From positions 62,001 through 126,000 of the forward strand of contig NZ_JAYFFI010000002.1 in NCBI RefSeq assembly GCF_036289405.1: a DNA stretch of 64,000 bases. The letters are read 5' to 3'. Positions 8,586 through 15,633 of the stretch are shown in pieces (position 1 is the stretch's first letter; each line of letters begins with the position of its first letter). A program made the translations under genes and the position numbers. The stretch comes from Pseudoramibacter faecis (GTDB lineage: Bacteria; Bacillota; Clostridia; Eubacteriales; Eubacteriaceae). Below the pieces are notes generated by a model that saw only the letters and a program-made list of their open reading frames with translations, did not search any database and was not told where the DNA came from.

Positions 8586-8614
8586 ATTCTATCATATGCT
8601 TTATTGCATTACAA
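8586..8614 (-). promoter_or_regulatory. Sigma-A promoter of the amino acid ABC operon
   Basis: On the minus strand: TTGTAA (8614-8609), 17-base spacer, TAGAAT (8591-8586), about 40 bases before the ATG at 8546. Confidence 0.7.
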
Positions 8615-8660
8615 CGGCGAATCTGCCGGGATTTTAAATTCCGAAAAACGAAAAAGAAAC

Positions 8661-8688
8661 AAAAAGACCTGCCGCCGAGCGACAGGCC
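8661..8688 (-). terminator. Terminator after the first COG0523 GTPase gene
   Basis: The minus strand gives an imperfect stem GGCCTG-CG/CG-CAGGTC followed by TTTTT, just downstream of the stop at 8719. Confidence 0.6.
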
Positions 8689-8718
8689 GATGCTTTGGTT
8701 TTGTCAAAGCGGCCGCAC

Positions 8719-9696
8719 TCAGATCACGCGGTCGTAATGATAGGTCGGGTTGGGGCGACCGGGAATCAGCGTGCGGATGCTCGTGTCCACCGGGGTGAAG
8801 GCATCGAAGGCTTTGTCGATGGCCTTCAAAACAATTTTTTGCAGCGCGTCCAGACCCACCTCAGCCCGGGCGTTGACCGTCAGGGTCACGGCGTCCGCCT
8901 CGGCGGCTTCACGGCTCAAGGTCGCAGTATCCGCCTCGCCGGTAAGGTTTCCGAGATATTGATAACCTTTCGTTTGCAGCAAAAACTTCACGTGGCCGAT
9001 GGCAGCGCCCGCCTGGGACAAATCATTGCCCAACATCTGGAGGAAATTCGCCGCGGCCGCCTTGTAATCCCCGTCGCTTTCCCCAAAGGTGTAGGTCGCG
9101 TTGAGCCAGCCGTAGGCCGCTTCGCCATCGGCATAAATGTCGTAATCGACCTCGGCCAGATTGGCGCCAACGGGCTGCGCCTTCGTCACGGCTTCAAGCC
9201 ATTGGGCAAGGCCTTCTCCTTCTTTGGCGCTGGCTAACATCACCTTCGACTTCGGCCAGCGTTCGGCCGTTTGGCGAAGCAAGTCGCCCTGCGACGCTTC
9301 GCTCAGGGTATCGATTTTATTGATGAGGATGATATCGGACTCGTCGAACTGCTTGCTCATGATATAAGAAGCGGTAGCGTGGGTCCCGTCAAGGATCTTT
9401 TGCAGGCGGGCCGGATCGGCCACAACCACCCCGCCGTCGCCGATGGCCTCGGTCACCGCGTCGATGGCGTCGGCAAAGCCGTTAAAATTGCAGCAAAAAC
9501 AGCTCCCGCTAACCTCCTCCACCGCGTCGCCGCTGCCTTGCAGCACCGTGGTATCCACCAGATCCGTGGCCTGATCGTTGGTGATCAGGCCCACCGCCTT
9601 GCCCTGTTTTTTAAGCCGAGCGGCCGTCTGTTTTAAAATCGTGGTCTTGCCGGCCCCTAAAAAGCCGCCAACCAAAATCAATTGCGTGTTTTTCAT
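8719..9696 (-). CDS. COG0523 (CobW/HypB-like) GTPase
   Basis: G3E-family GTPase, a class used as metallochaperones or in cobalamin and metal-enzyme assembly. Walker A GGFLGAGKTT at residues 10-19, the metal motif CFCC at 66-69 (CxCC) and NKID for guanine specificity are present. The C-terminal half is unlike classical CobW. An upstream in-frame extension to 9873 is rejected because ATG 9696 follows a clear GAGGAGAGAG. It sits 22 bases after a PadR-type regulator gene that carries CSC cysteines, so the two are probably co-transcribed. Proximity to corrinoid methyltransferase genes suggests a role in corrinoid or metal handling (inference). Confidence 0.85.
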   Translation of the reverse strand: MKNTQLILVGGFLGAGKTTILKQTAARLKKQGKAVGLITNDQATDLVDTTVLQGSGDAVEEVSGSCFCCNFNGFADAIDAVTEAIGDGGVVVADPARLQKILDGTHATASYIMSKQFDESDIILINKIDTLSEASQGDLLRQTAERWPKSKVMLASAKEGEGLAQWLEAVTKAQPVGANLAEVDYDIYADGEAAYGWLNATYTFGESDGDYKAAAANFLQMLGNDLSQAGAAIGHVKFLLQTKGYQYLGNLTGEADTATLSREAAEADAVTLTVNARAEVGLDALQKIVLKAIDKAFDAFTPVDTSIRTLIPGRPNPTYHYDRVI

Positions 9697-9718
9697 CTTC
9701 TCTCTCCTCGTATTGAAT

Positions 9719-10090
9719 TTAATCTTCCAGTTCCAGCGCGTCAAGCGCGCTGACAAAACGCGCCAAATCGCCGATATAAGCGTGCAGGGTCCGCCGCCAG
9801 CTCGCAAGGCACATCCGGCCCTTTGCCGTGAGGTGGTAGCAGCGTTTCGCCGGCAGATGCTCCTGGTCGACATCCGTCGCCGTGACCAGGCTCTGTTCGT
9901 GCATTTTTTTCAAAAATCGGTAGACCCCGGTGGAATCCGGCGTCGTTCCGTGGAACATGGCGTTTTCGCCGATGGCCTTCACCATCGCAAAGCCGTGAAG
10001 ATCCTCTGTGGCCAACAGTGCGAGAATAGCCGGCTGTAAAAAATGATCCAGCGATTTGCCTTCACAACTGCAGGTCTTTGTCTGCGTCAT
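9719..10090 (-). CDS. PadR-family transcriptional regulator
   Basis: Small winged-helix repressor of 123 residues. The block AILALLATEDLHGFAMVKAI followed by STGVYRFLKKMHEQSLV and RCYHLTAKGRMCLASW matches the PadR DNA-binding domain and wing. An unusual N-terminus, KTCSCEGKSLDHF, carries two cysteines that could sense metal or redox state (inference). SD GGGAGG precedes the ATG. A 21-bp palindrome at 10131-10151 lies just upstream and overlaps the probable promoter, which fits autoregulation together with the downstream GTPase gene. Confidence 0.82.
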   Translation of the reverse strand: MTQTKTCSCEGKSLDHFLQPAILALLATEDLHGFAMVKAIGENAMFHGTTPDSTGVYRFLKKMHEQSLVTATDVDQEHLPAKRCYHLTAKGRMCLASWRRTLHAYIGDLARFVSALDALELED

Positions 10091-10130
10091 CGCACCTCCC
10101 CGCCAATGTGATATGAATGAATCAACGCAT

Positions 10131-10151
10131 CTATCAGATCATGTCTGATAG
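10131..10151. promoter_or_regulatory. Palindromic operator candidate for the PadR regulator
   Basis: CTATCAGA, five bases, TCTGATAG: a perfect inverted repeat. On the minus strand a TTGCCG -35 with a 17-base spacer would place the -10 inside the repeat, so binding would block transcription of the padR-GTPase pair. Confidence 0.6.
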
Positions 10152-10235
10152 CTCCATCATACAACGACGGCAACCGGTTATTTTGTGATTTTTTTCGATT
10201 ATTATAACTTTGTTTTTATCCTTGGCCGCGCCACG

Positions 10236-10263
10236 AAAAAAGGCGAAGGGTGCCCCCTTCGCC
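10236..10263 (-). terminator. Terminator of the URO-D/COG0523 operon
   Basis: Minus strand stem GGCGAAGGG, loop GGCA, stem CCCTTCGCC, followed by six T. It lies 13 bases after the stop of the second GTPase gene. Confidence 0.87.
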
Positions 10264-10275
10264 AAACACACGCTT

Positions 10276-11217
10276 TTACCGTTGGTCGCCGGCCTGCAGA
10301 TCCGCCACCTCCTGCTCGTACCACCGCGCGGCCTCCTTGACCCGGGAGGCCATCGGCATTTTCGCCCCGGATAAAATCACGAGCTTGCCGATGAGTTCCG
10401 GTCGCACCGCCCCGGCGTAGGGGGTGATGACCAGATCCGTGCCCACGGCGTCGACGAGCACGAGCCCCTCGGCCGTCTGCACGAAGCCCTTCACCCGAAA
10501 GGTCACCTCGAGGAACATGCGGATGCATTTTTCAAGCGCCTGCCGCTCTATCCCGGGCTTAAAAGTGAGGAGCATCTTGCGCAGCGTGAGGTCGGCGGTT
10601 AGCGGCATGGGCGCCGCCGCGTGGTCGACCTGTCCGGCCAGCTGATCCAGAATGGACACATCAATTTGGCCGAAGCGCGTCTCAATCAATGGCAGATCCG
10701 GCCGCTGAGCGCGCACCAATTCTTCGGTCGCCTGCAGCTGTTCGGGGGTGGCCTTGTCGATCTTATTGACGATCAGCACATCGCTGGCCGCCAGCTGCTT
10801 GGTCGCCGTCCGGGATTTGGCATAAATCTTGGGAAAGCGCACCGCGTCGATCAAACAGATCGCGCCTTTATAAGCGATGGCCGGAAACTGGCGCCCCTCG
10901 CCAAAGAGCCCGCGCACCCCCGTCGGATCCGACAGGCCCGAGGCCTCCACCAACACCACCTCCGTATCATCCGCGACAAATTTTTCGATGGCGCTGACGA
11001 ATTGATCGATGCGACAAGAGCAAAACACTGAACCGCCGGTGATCTCCGAAAGCTCGGCGTCGAGCTCGGCCAAAAGCGCCCCGTCGATGCCGGCCCGGCC
11101 AAACTCGTTGATGATCAGCTGCACTTTGCGCCCGGCAAAGAGCCGAATGAAATTTTTGAGCAAGGTACTTTTGCCCGCGCCGAGAAAGCCGGTGATCAGA
11201 TAAAGTTCTGTCGCCAT
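10276..11217 (-). CDS. COG0523 GTPase, second copy
   Basis: G3E-family GTPase with GFLGAGKST at residues 10-18 and NKID later. The metal motif CxCC is altered to CSCR (66-69). It also has the INEFG block typical of CobW/YjiA and a shortened C-terminus. ATG 11217 lies one base after the stop of the URO-D-thioredoxin gene, so the two are translationally coupled; an upstream TTG at 11238 is less likely. Tight coupling to a corrinoid-type methyltransferase gene implies a role in maturing or metal-loading that enzyme or its corrinoid partner (inference). Confidence 0.83.
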   Translation of the reverse strand: MATELYLITGFLGAGKSTLLKNFIRLFAGRKVQLIINEFGRAGIDGALLAELDAELSEITGGSVFCSCRIDQFVSAIEKFVADDTEVVLVEASGLSDPTGVRGLFGEGRQFPAIAYKGAICLIDAVRFPKIYAKSRTATKQLAASDVLIVNKIDKATPEQLQATEELVRAQRPDLPLIETRFGQIDVSILDQLAGQVDHAAAPMPLTADLTLRKMLLTFKPGIERQALEKCIRMFLEVTFRVKGFVQTAEGLVLVDAVGTDLVITPYAGAVRPELIGKLVILSGAKMPMASRVKEAARWYEQEVADLQAGDQR

Positions 11218-11218
11218 A

Positions 11219-12601
11219 TTACTTGGCCATGGCGTCAATGGTTTCTTGGATGACCCGCTCCAGCTCTTCGTTGGAGGGAATGATCGAGCGGTATTTCAAC
11301 TCGCCGTTGATATACATCGACGGCAGATTGGGCACGCCCATCTTCACGCAGCGGGCGACATTTTCCCGGTAGATGTATTTGTATTCGACCATGTCGATTT
11401 GGTCTCCGAATTTTTCGACGGCGGTATAGGCTGCGTTCATCATGTAGCCGCAGGCCGCACATTGGGCAGAGTCAAGGGTGAAAACTTCGATTAACGGTTT
11501 TTCAAGACGCTCGTAATCCGGAAGCTCAACGCCGGAGGTATCAACGGCTTCGGCTTCGTAGTTTTCCACCATCTTACGCACCGATTCCGTTTCGAGGGCC
11601 GCCTGGGCCACCCCGATGGTGTTTTCCACCGGTACGTCAAAGGGCATGTCGCAGCCCGGCGCCAGGATAAAGTTCTTTTTGCTGTCGACGCTGTCGAGGA
11701 TATCGATGGCGCACTTCATATTGTCCTGCTGATTGCCCAAGAGCATGACTGTGGTCAGCGGGATATTGCCGCCGATGGCGATGTTGTAGTCATCGCAGAT
11801 GGCCTTGGCCCTCACGAGATCGACGTTTTCGTCCACCGAGATGGAATCCGGATGGGTTTTGCACATTTCCTCGACGTTGCGGGTTGCGTCCCCGCAAACA
11901 AAGAACGAAGAGAAAGCGCCCTTTTCGCGGATGTATTCAAAAATTTCTTTATAGGGATCGGCGACAAAGATTTCAAAGTCGTCGGAGGAAATCTGGGAAA
12001 TCAGCGGGTCGACCAGCGCGATCACATCCATACCTGCCTCGGCATAGTAGTCGATCATCTTCATGCACACGCGAGCACAGAAAGCAAAGAGTTCTTTCAC
12101 CTCATCTTCAAAATCGAACATATCGGTGAAGACAGCGTTGCCCCGCAAGTGAGATGCCAGGGTGAAGGGCCCGCAGATCAGTCCGTAAAGCGCCGTGGTA
12201 TCGCCCACCGCTTCTTTCATGCAGCGCATGACCTCAAGCACGTAGGGGATACGGCCGGAGGCCTTGGTCGGGATCGTGCAGTCGCAGGGGATTTGCGGCG
12301 GCTCGTCCTCGTCGTCGGTTTCCAGCGGATGCCCCGACACCGAGGGCGGGCAGTCGTCGGCCCAGGTCAAATCGCAGCCCAGACATTCCGCCTCGATCTG
12401 CAAATCGAAAATCACCGGCTGGCCGTCGGGGCGATAGAGCTTGTTCACCTCCATCAGCGATTCGAAGGCTTTATCGGCGTCGGTCAACATTTCCGTGGCG
12501 GTGTAGCCCTTCAAATGCCCAGCGTGAACCCCGGCAAAGGGCACCCAAGGCGCCCGCTCGACGGTTTCGTGTTTTAAAGTCCGCAATACCAAATCTTTCA
12601 T
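11219..12601 (-). CDS. URO-D family methyltransferase with C-terminal thioredoxin-like domain
   Basis: N-terminal about 350 residues are a uroporphyrinogen-decarboxylase-like barrel of the MtaA/MtbA type, which move methyl groups between corrinoid proteins and a thiol or folate. Residues from about 365 form a thioredoxin-like domain with CAACGYM at about 380-386 and a cis-Pro block LPSMYI. Zinc-ligand regions: the usual HxC is FFVCGD here, so the His is absent, while the later Cys in APGCDMP is kept. The ATG at 12601 follows AGGAGG (12609-12614); an 11-residue upstream extension is rejected. First gene of a pair with a COG0523 GTPase. A TTGGC-N5-GCCA palindrome lies about 110 bases upstream. 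A second, ordinary URO-D enzyme is at 31883-32926. Confidence 0.8.
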   Translation of the reverse strand: MKDLVLRTLKHETVERAPWVPFAGVHAGHLKGYTATEMLTDADKAFESLMEVNKLYRPDGQPVIFDLQIEAECLGCDLTWADDCPPSVSGHPLETDDEDEPPQIPCDCTIPTKASGRIPYVLEVMRCMKEAVGDTTALYGLICGPFTLASHLRGNAVFTDMFDFEDEVKELFAFCARVCMKMIDYYAEAGMDVIALVDPLISQISSDDFEIFVADPYKEIFEYIREKGAFSSFFVCGDATRNVEEMCKTHPDSISVDENVDLVRAKAICDDYNIAIGGNIPLTTVMLLGNQQDNMKCAIDILDSVDSKKNFILAPGCDMPFDVPVENTIGVAQAALETESVRKMVENYEAEAVDTSGVELPDYERLEKPLIEVFTLDSAQCAACGYMMNAAYTAVEKFGDQIDMVEYKYIYRENVARCVKMGVPNLPSMYINGELKYRSIIPSNEELERVIQETIDAMAK

Positions 12602-12708
12602 CGTTTGTCCTCCTGATCCATTTGATTCATTCAATCATTCATTTTAACCGTTATCACACGGCTCTCATAAAGCGTACAGCATCAATAGGCTTCCCTTTGG
12701 TCATTACT

Positions 12709-12722
12709 TTGGCGATCTGCCA
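12709..12722. promoter_or_regulatory. Palindrome upstream of the URO-D-thioredoxin gene
   Basis: TTGGCGATCTGCCA, nearly identical to the TTGGCAATCTGCCAA palindrome at 22761-22775 before the glycyl radical enzyme operon (same ATC centre). Probably a binding site of a shared regulator. No clear promoter was identified between it and the start codon at 12601. Confidence 0.55.
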
Positions 12723-12745
12723 CTTTTTTTGTCACCTTTTTCGCG

Positions 12746-14233
12746 CTATGCGTCATCCTCCGGGAAAAACATGTATTCCATGAACCATTCGCTAAAATGG
12801 ACGTCCTCGGCCAGCGCCACCTCTTCGGCCATCTCGGCCACGCGCACAAAGCGCGCCTGCAAAGTGTCGTCCCGGGCCAGCATCACCGCTCCGGCCAAAG
12901 CGCTGTTGCCCACCGCCGCAATGCGCCCGGCGAAGGCTTCCGACAAGAGGCCGATGCCGATGGCCTTATCCACATCGATCTTCTGGCCGAAGCCCCCGGC
13001 CAGATATACCCGTTCGACATCCTCCGCCGCGATGCCGTAGTGGGTCAGCAGCACTTCCATCCCGGCTCGAATCGCCGACTTGGCGAGCTGCACCTCGCGG
13101 ATATCCTGAGCGGTAAACACGACGCCCGGCGCCAGGGGATAACCCTCGTCGGCATAATCGTCGTCCATCAGGCCGGTCTCGTCGACGATCTCGGCTTTGA
13201 GCAGCTCATAAACCGTCTCGAGCACCCCGGTGCCGCAGATACCCACCGGCGCTTCGCCGCCGATGGTCGTCACCTGCGGGGTCTCGCCGTCGATGGTGAG
13301 CGCAGCGATCGCCCCGGGAATCCCCGCCGTGCCACACTGGATATTACCGCCCTCGAAGGCTGGCCCCGCCGCGGTGGATGCCGCGAGCATCCGCTGCCGG
13401 TTGCCGATGACCATCTCCCCGTTGGTGCCCAGATCGATGAGCAGGGCGATCTCGTCGCTTTGGTCCATGCCGCAGGCCACCACCCCGCTGACGATGTCCG
13501 CTCCCACGAAGGTGCTGATTCCCGGCATGATGAGCATCTGCCCACAACAGTGCAGGCTGATGTCCACCGGGGTGTAGGGCGCGACACCGAGACTGCGGCA
13601 GTCAAGCCCCTGAAGCAAATGCTCCATCGTCGTGTTGCCCGCGATCACAAAGGGCGCGGCCGCCCCATCGACGCCTAACTGTGCGGCCAGCGCCCCAAGG
13701 TCGCCTGCAATCTGCTCCTGCAGCAGTGCAAGCTTGCCCTTTCCCGCCGCTTCGATGCGGGTAATGACATCGGCGCCGAAGCGGCGCTGATGATTGATGC
13801 CCGTCACCGTCTTCACCACAAGGCCACTCGCCCCGTCCACCAGCGAGGCCGCGATGGTGGTCGTGCCGATATCCGCTGCGACCACCCAGGGACTTCCCGC
13901 GCCCCCAAAGATTTTAGAGCCCGAGCCCGCCGGCGCGTTAAAGTCCGCCGCCGCTTCGATGGCCTCTTCCGCATCGGCGTCCGGCAATTGCACCGCCATG
14001 CCTGCCGTGATGGTCAGGCAACAGGCCAGCCGCCAACCCGCGGCCAGCTCCTCGGCGCTAAAAACGATTTGATCCTGCGCTGTCGGCGCGCCGGCGCCTG
14101 CCGTCACCAGCACCCGGCATTTGCCGCAGGTGCCGTTGCCCCCGCAGGCCGCCGCCAGATAAATGCCTTGCTCCTGGCAATAAGTCAAAAGGTTTTGGCC
14201 GCACGCCGCGGCTTCAAAGGTCAATTGCTGCAT
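12746..14233 (-). CDS. RACo-type corrinoid protein reductive activator
   Basis: Reactivates corrinoid proteins that have slipped to inactive Co(II) by ATP-driven reduction (RACo, RamA-like and RamQ proteins do this job). The N-terminal [2Fe-2S] ferredoxin domain has Cys30, Cys36, Cys39 and Cys71 in a CGGNGTCGKC...C pattern. The rest is an ASKHA ATPase fold with AADIGTTTIAASLVD, IAGNTTMEHLL, LIDLGTNGEMVIG, GICGTGVLE and YLAGGFGQKID motifs. At 495 residues it is shorter than RACo of carboxydotrophs because it has little linker. Divergent from a PocR/AraC regulator; the shared region holds repeats that probably bind it. Confidence 0.88.
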   Translation of the reverse strand: MQQLTFEAAACGQNLLTYCQEQGIYLAAACGGNGTCGKCRVLVTAGAGAPTAQDQIVFSAEELAAGWRLACCLTITAGMAVQLPDADAEEAIEAAADFNAPAGSGSKIFGGAGSPWVVAADIGTTTIAASLVDGASGLVVKTVTGINHQRRFGADVITRIEAAGKGKLALLQEQIAGDLGALAAQLGVDGAAAPFVIAGNTTMEHLLQGLDCRSLGVAPYTPVDISLHCCGQMLIMPGISTFVGADIVSGVVACGMDQSDEIALLIDLGTNGEMVIGNRQRMLAASTAAGPAFEGGNIQCGTAGIPGAIAALTIDGETPQVTTIGGEAPVGICGTGVLETVYELLKAEIVDETGLMDDDYADEGYPLAPGVVFTAQDIREVQLAKSAIRAGMEVLLTHYGIAAEDVERVYLAGGFGQKIDVDKAIGIGLLSEAFAGRIAAVGNSALAGAVMLARDDTLQARFVRVAEMAEEVALAEDVHFSEWFMEYMFFPEDDA

Positions 14234-14254
14234 GGTCTGCCTCCCAGTGCATCG

Positions 14255-14274
14255 GCGGCGCCAGAAGGCGCCGC
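14255..14274 (-). other. Leader hairpin of the RACo-type gene
   Basis: Perfect 8-bp GC stem (GCGGCGCC / GGCGCCGC) with a four-base loop, between the start codon at 14233 and the regulator repeats. No U-run follows on either strand, so it is not a simple terminator. It would lie in the 5' leader of the message. Confidence 0.5.
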
Positions 14275-14275
14275 G

Positions 14276-14360
14276 ATGTTATCGTAATTTTTTTCAGTTT
14301 GGTAATTTTTTTGAAATTCTTTTTCGGAATGTTATCGTTTTATGCTATAATAAATAACAT
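14276..14360. promoter_or_regulatory. Repeated ATGTTATCGT sites in the divergent control region
   Basis: ATGTTATCGT occurs at 14276-14285 and again at 14329-14338, 53 bases apart (about five helical turns). An inverted partial copy, ATAACAT, is at 14354-14360 next to the regulator's -10. Arrangement fits an AraC-type regulator that bridges two sites. Confidence 0.6.
14344..14351 (+). promoter_or_regulatory. Extended -10 promoter of the PocR/AraC gene
   Basis: TGCTATAAT with TATAAT at 14346-14351. It fixes the transcript start near 14358, so upstream start codons at 14299-14340 are not usable and the TTG at 14383 is the likely start. Confidence 0.7.
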
Positions 14361-14382
14361 TATAACGAAAGGAGTTCCTATT

Positions 14383-15630
14383 TTGACGTCTTATCTCTTC
14401 AATTATTTTCCTAAAAAGAATCTGAACGAAATGCTCGAGGCTTTTCACGCCTGCACGAATCTTTTCGTGCAGCTGCTCGACGAAGACGGCAAAATCGTCA
14501 TGTCCGCCGGGCAGGTCTCCTCCTTCTGCAAGCAGTTCGCCCGCAACATCCCGCCGGAAGAATCCTGCGCCCAGGAGCATTTGATCGGCGCACAGCGCGC
14601 CGTGAGCATCGGCGAAGCGTGCTTCTTTTGTTGCCACGCCGGCCTGTATCACATCGTCTTTCCCATCATCAGCCGGGAAAAGATGTTCGGCTCCGTCATC
14701 GCAGGGCCCTTTTTGATGGACGAAGCCGACGCGGATTTAATCATCGACATCGCGGGCAAATACAAACTCGACACCAAATCTCTGCTTTTGCTCTCGGACT
14801 TTTCCCATCAAATCCAGGTGGTCTCGCCGACCAAAGCCACCTACATCAGCCGCCTCCTCAATTATCTGACCAATTCACTAATCGCCGGCAGCCGCGAGCT
14901 TCAGGAGTTTAACCACGGCAAGCTTTTGCAGCAGTCCCGCATCAACGAATCCATCCAGATGTATAAACACAGCGGCGTTAAAACCGGAGAGCCCTACCCC
15001 ATCGATAAAGAAAACCTGCTCATCGCCAAGGTGATCTCCGGCGATATCGCCGACGCCAGAAGCATCTTTAACGATTTGCTCGGTTATCTCTTTCTCAGCG
15101 AGAACCACGATGTCAACCGCATCAAGGTACGGATCATGGAGCTGTGCACGCTGTTGTCCCGGGCGGCCATCAACCGCGGCTCCGACATCGACATGATCCT
15201 CGCGATGAACAACAAATTGATTCAGTCGATCATGGAATCCAAGGATATTTACGGCATATGTTACACCTTCCAGGACAACATGGAAATTTTCACCGACAGC
15301 TTATTTTATGCCTCGGACAAAAGCAACAAAACCATTAAGAGCGCGACCCGCTACATCGCCGCCCATTTCGCGGAGAACATCACTCTCTCCGATTTGGCAG
15401 ACCACCTGCACATCAACGCGTCCTACCTTTCGACGCTGTTCAAGCAGGTGACCGGCCACGCCTTCAAGGAGCATCTGAACATCACCCGGGTCGAGGAGGC
15501 CAAGCGCCTGCTGGCCGACACGGATTATCCCATCATGGAGATCGCCGTCTCCTGCGGCTTTAACGACCAGAGCTATTTCACCAAGGTCTTCAAGCACCAA
15601 ACGGGGCTGACCCCTAAGCAGTTCCGATAG
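14383..15630 (+). CDS. PocR-domain AraC-family regulator
   Basis: Regulator of 415 residues with an N-terminal PocR-type sensory domain (about 15-160; several cysteines including the CFFCCHAG stretch), a linker, and two C-terminal AraC helix-turn-helix units (about 310-415; ITLSDLADHLHINASYLSTLFKQVTG and IMEIAVSCGFNDQSYFTKVFKHQTG). PocR domains respond to small hydrocarbon ligands such as 1,2-propanediol. TTG 14383 is taken as start because AAAGGAG lies eight bases upstream and the promoter lies just before. It diverges from the RACo-type gene and probably controls it. It converges on a HyuA-like gene with only three bases between stops and no terminator. Confidence 0.85.
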   Translation: MTSYLFNYFPKKNLNEMLEAFHACTNLFVQLLDEDGKIVMSAGQVSSFCKQFARNIPPEESCAQEHLIGAQRAVSIGEACFFCCHAGLYHIVFPIISREKMFGSVIAGPFLMDEADADLIIDIAGKYKLDTKSLLLLSDFSHQIQVVSPTKATYISRLLNYLTNSLIAGSRELQEFNHGKLLQQSRINESIQMYKHSGVKTGEPYPIDKENLLIAKVISGDIADARSIFNDLLGYLFLSENHDVNRIKVRIMELCTLLSRAAINRGSDIDMILAMNNKLIQSIMESKDIYGICYTFQDNMEIFTDSLFYASDKSNKTIKSATRYIAAHFAENITLSDLADHLHINASYLSTLFKQVTGHAFKEHLNITRVEEAKRLLADTDYPIMEIAVSCGFNDQSYFTKVFKHQTGLTPKQFR

Positions 15631-15633
15631 GAT

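Noticed and set aside
12709..12726. Reading TTGGCGATCTGCCAC as a -24/-12 promoter
   Set aside because: GG and GC are only six bases apart instead of ten, so it is kept as a regulator palindrome, not a promoter.
14255..14274. Terminator between the RACo-type gene and the PocR/AraC gene
   Set aside because: The hairpin has no U-run on either strand and lies in the leader, not after a stop codon.
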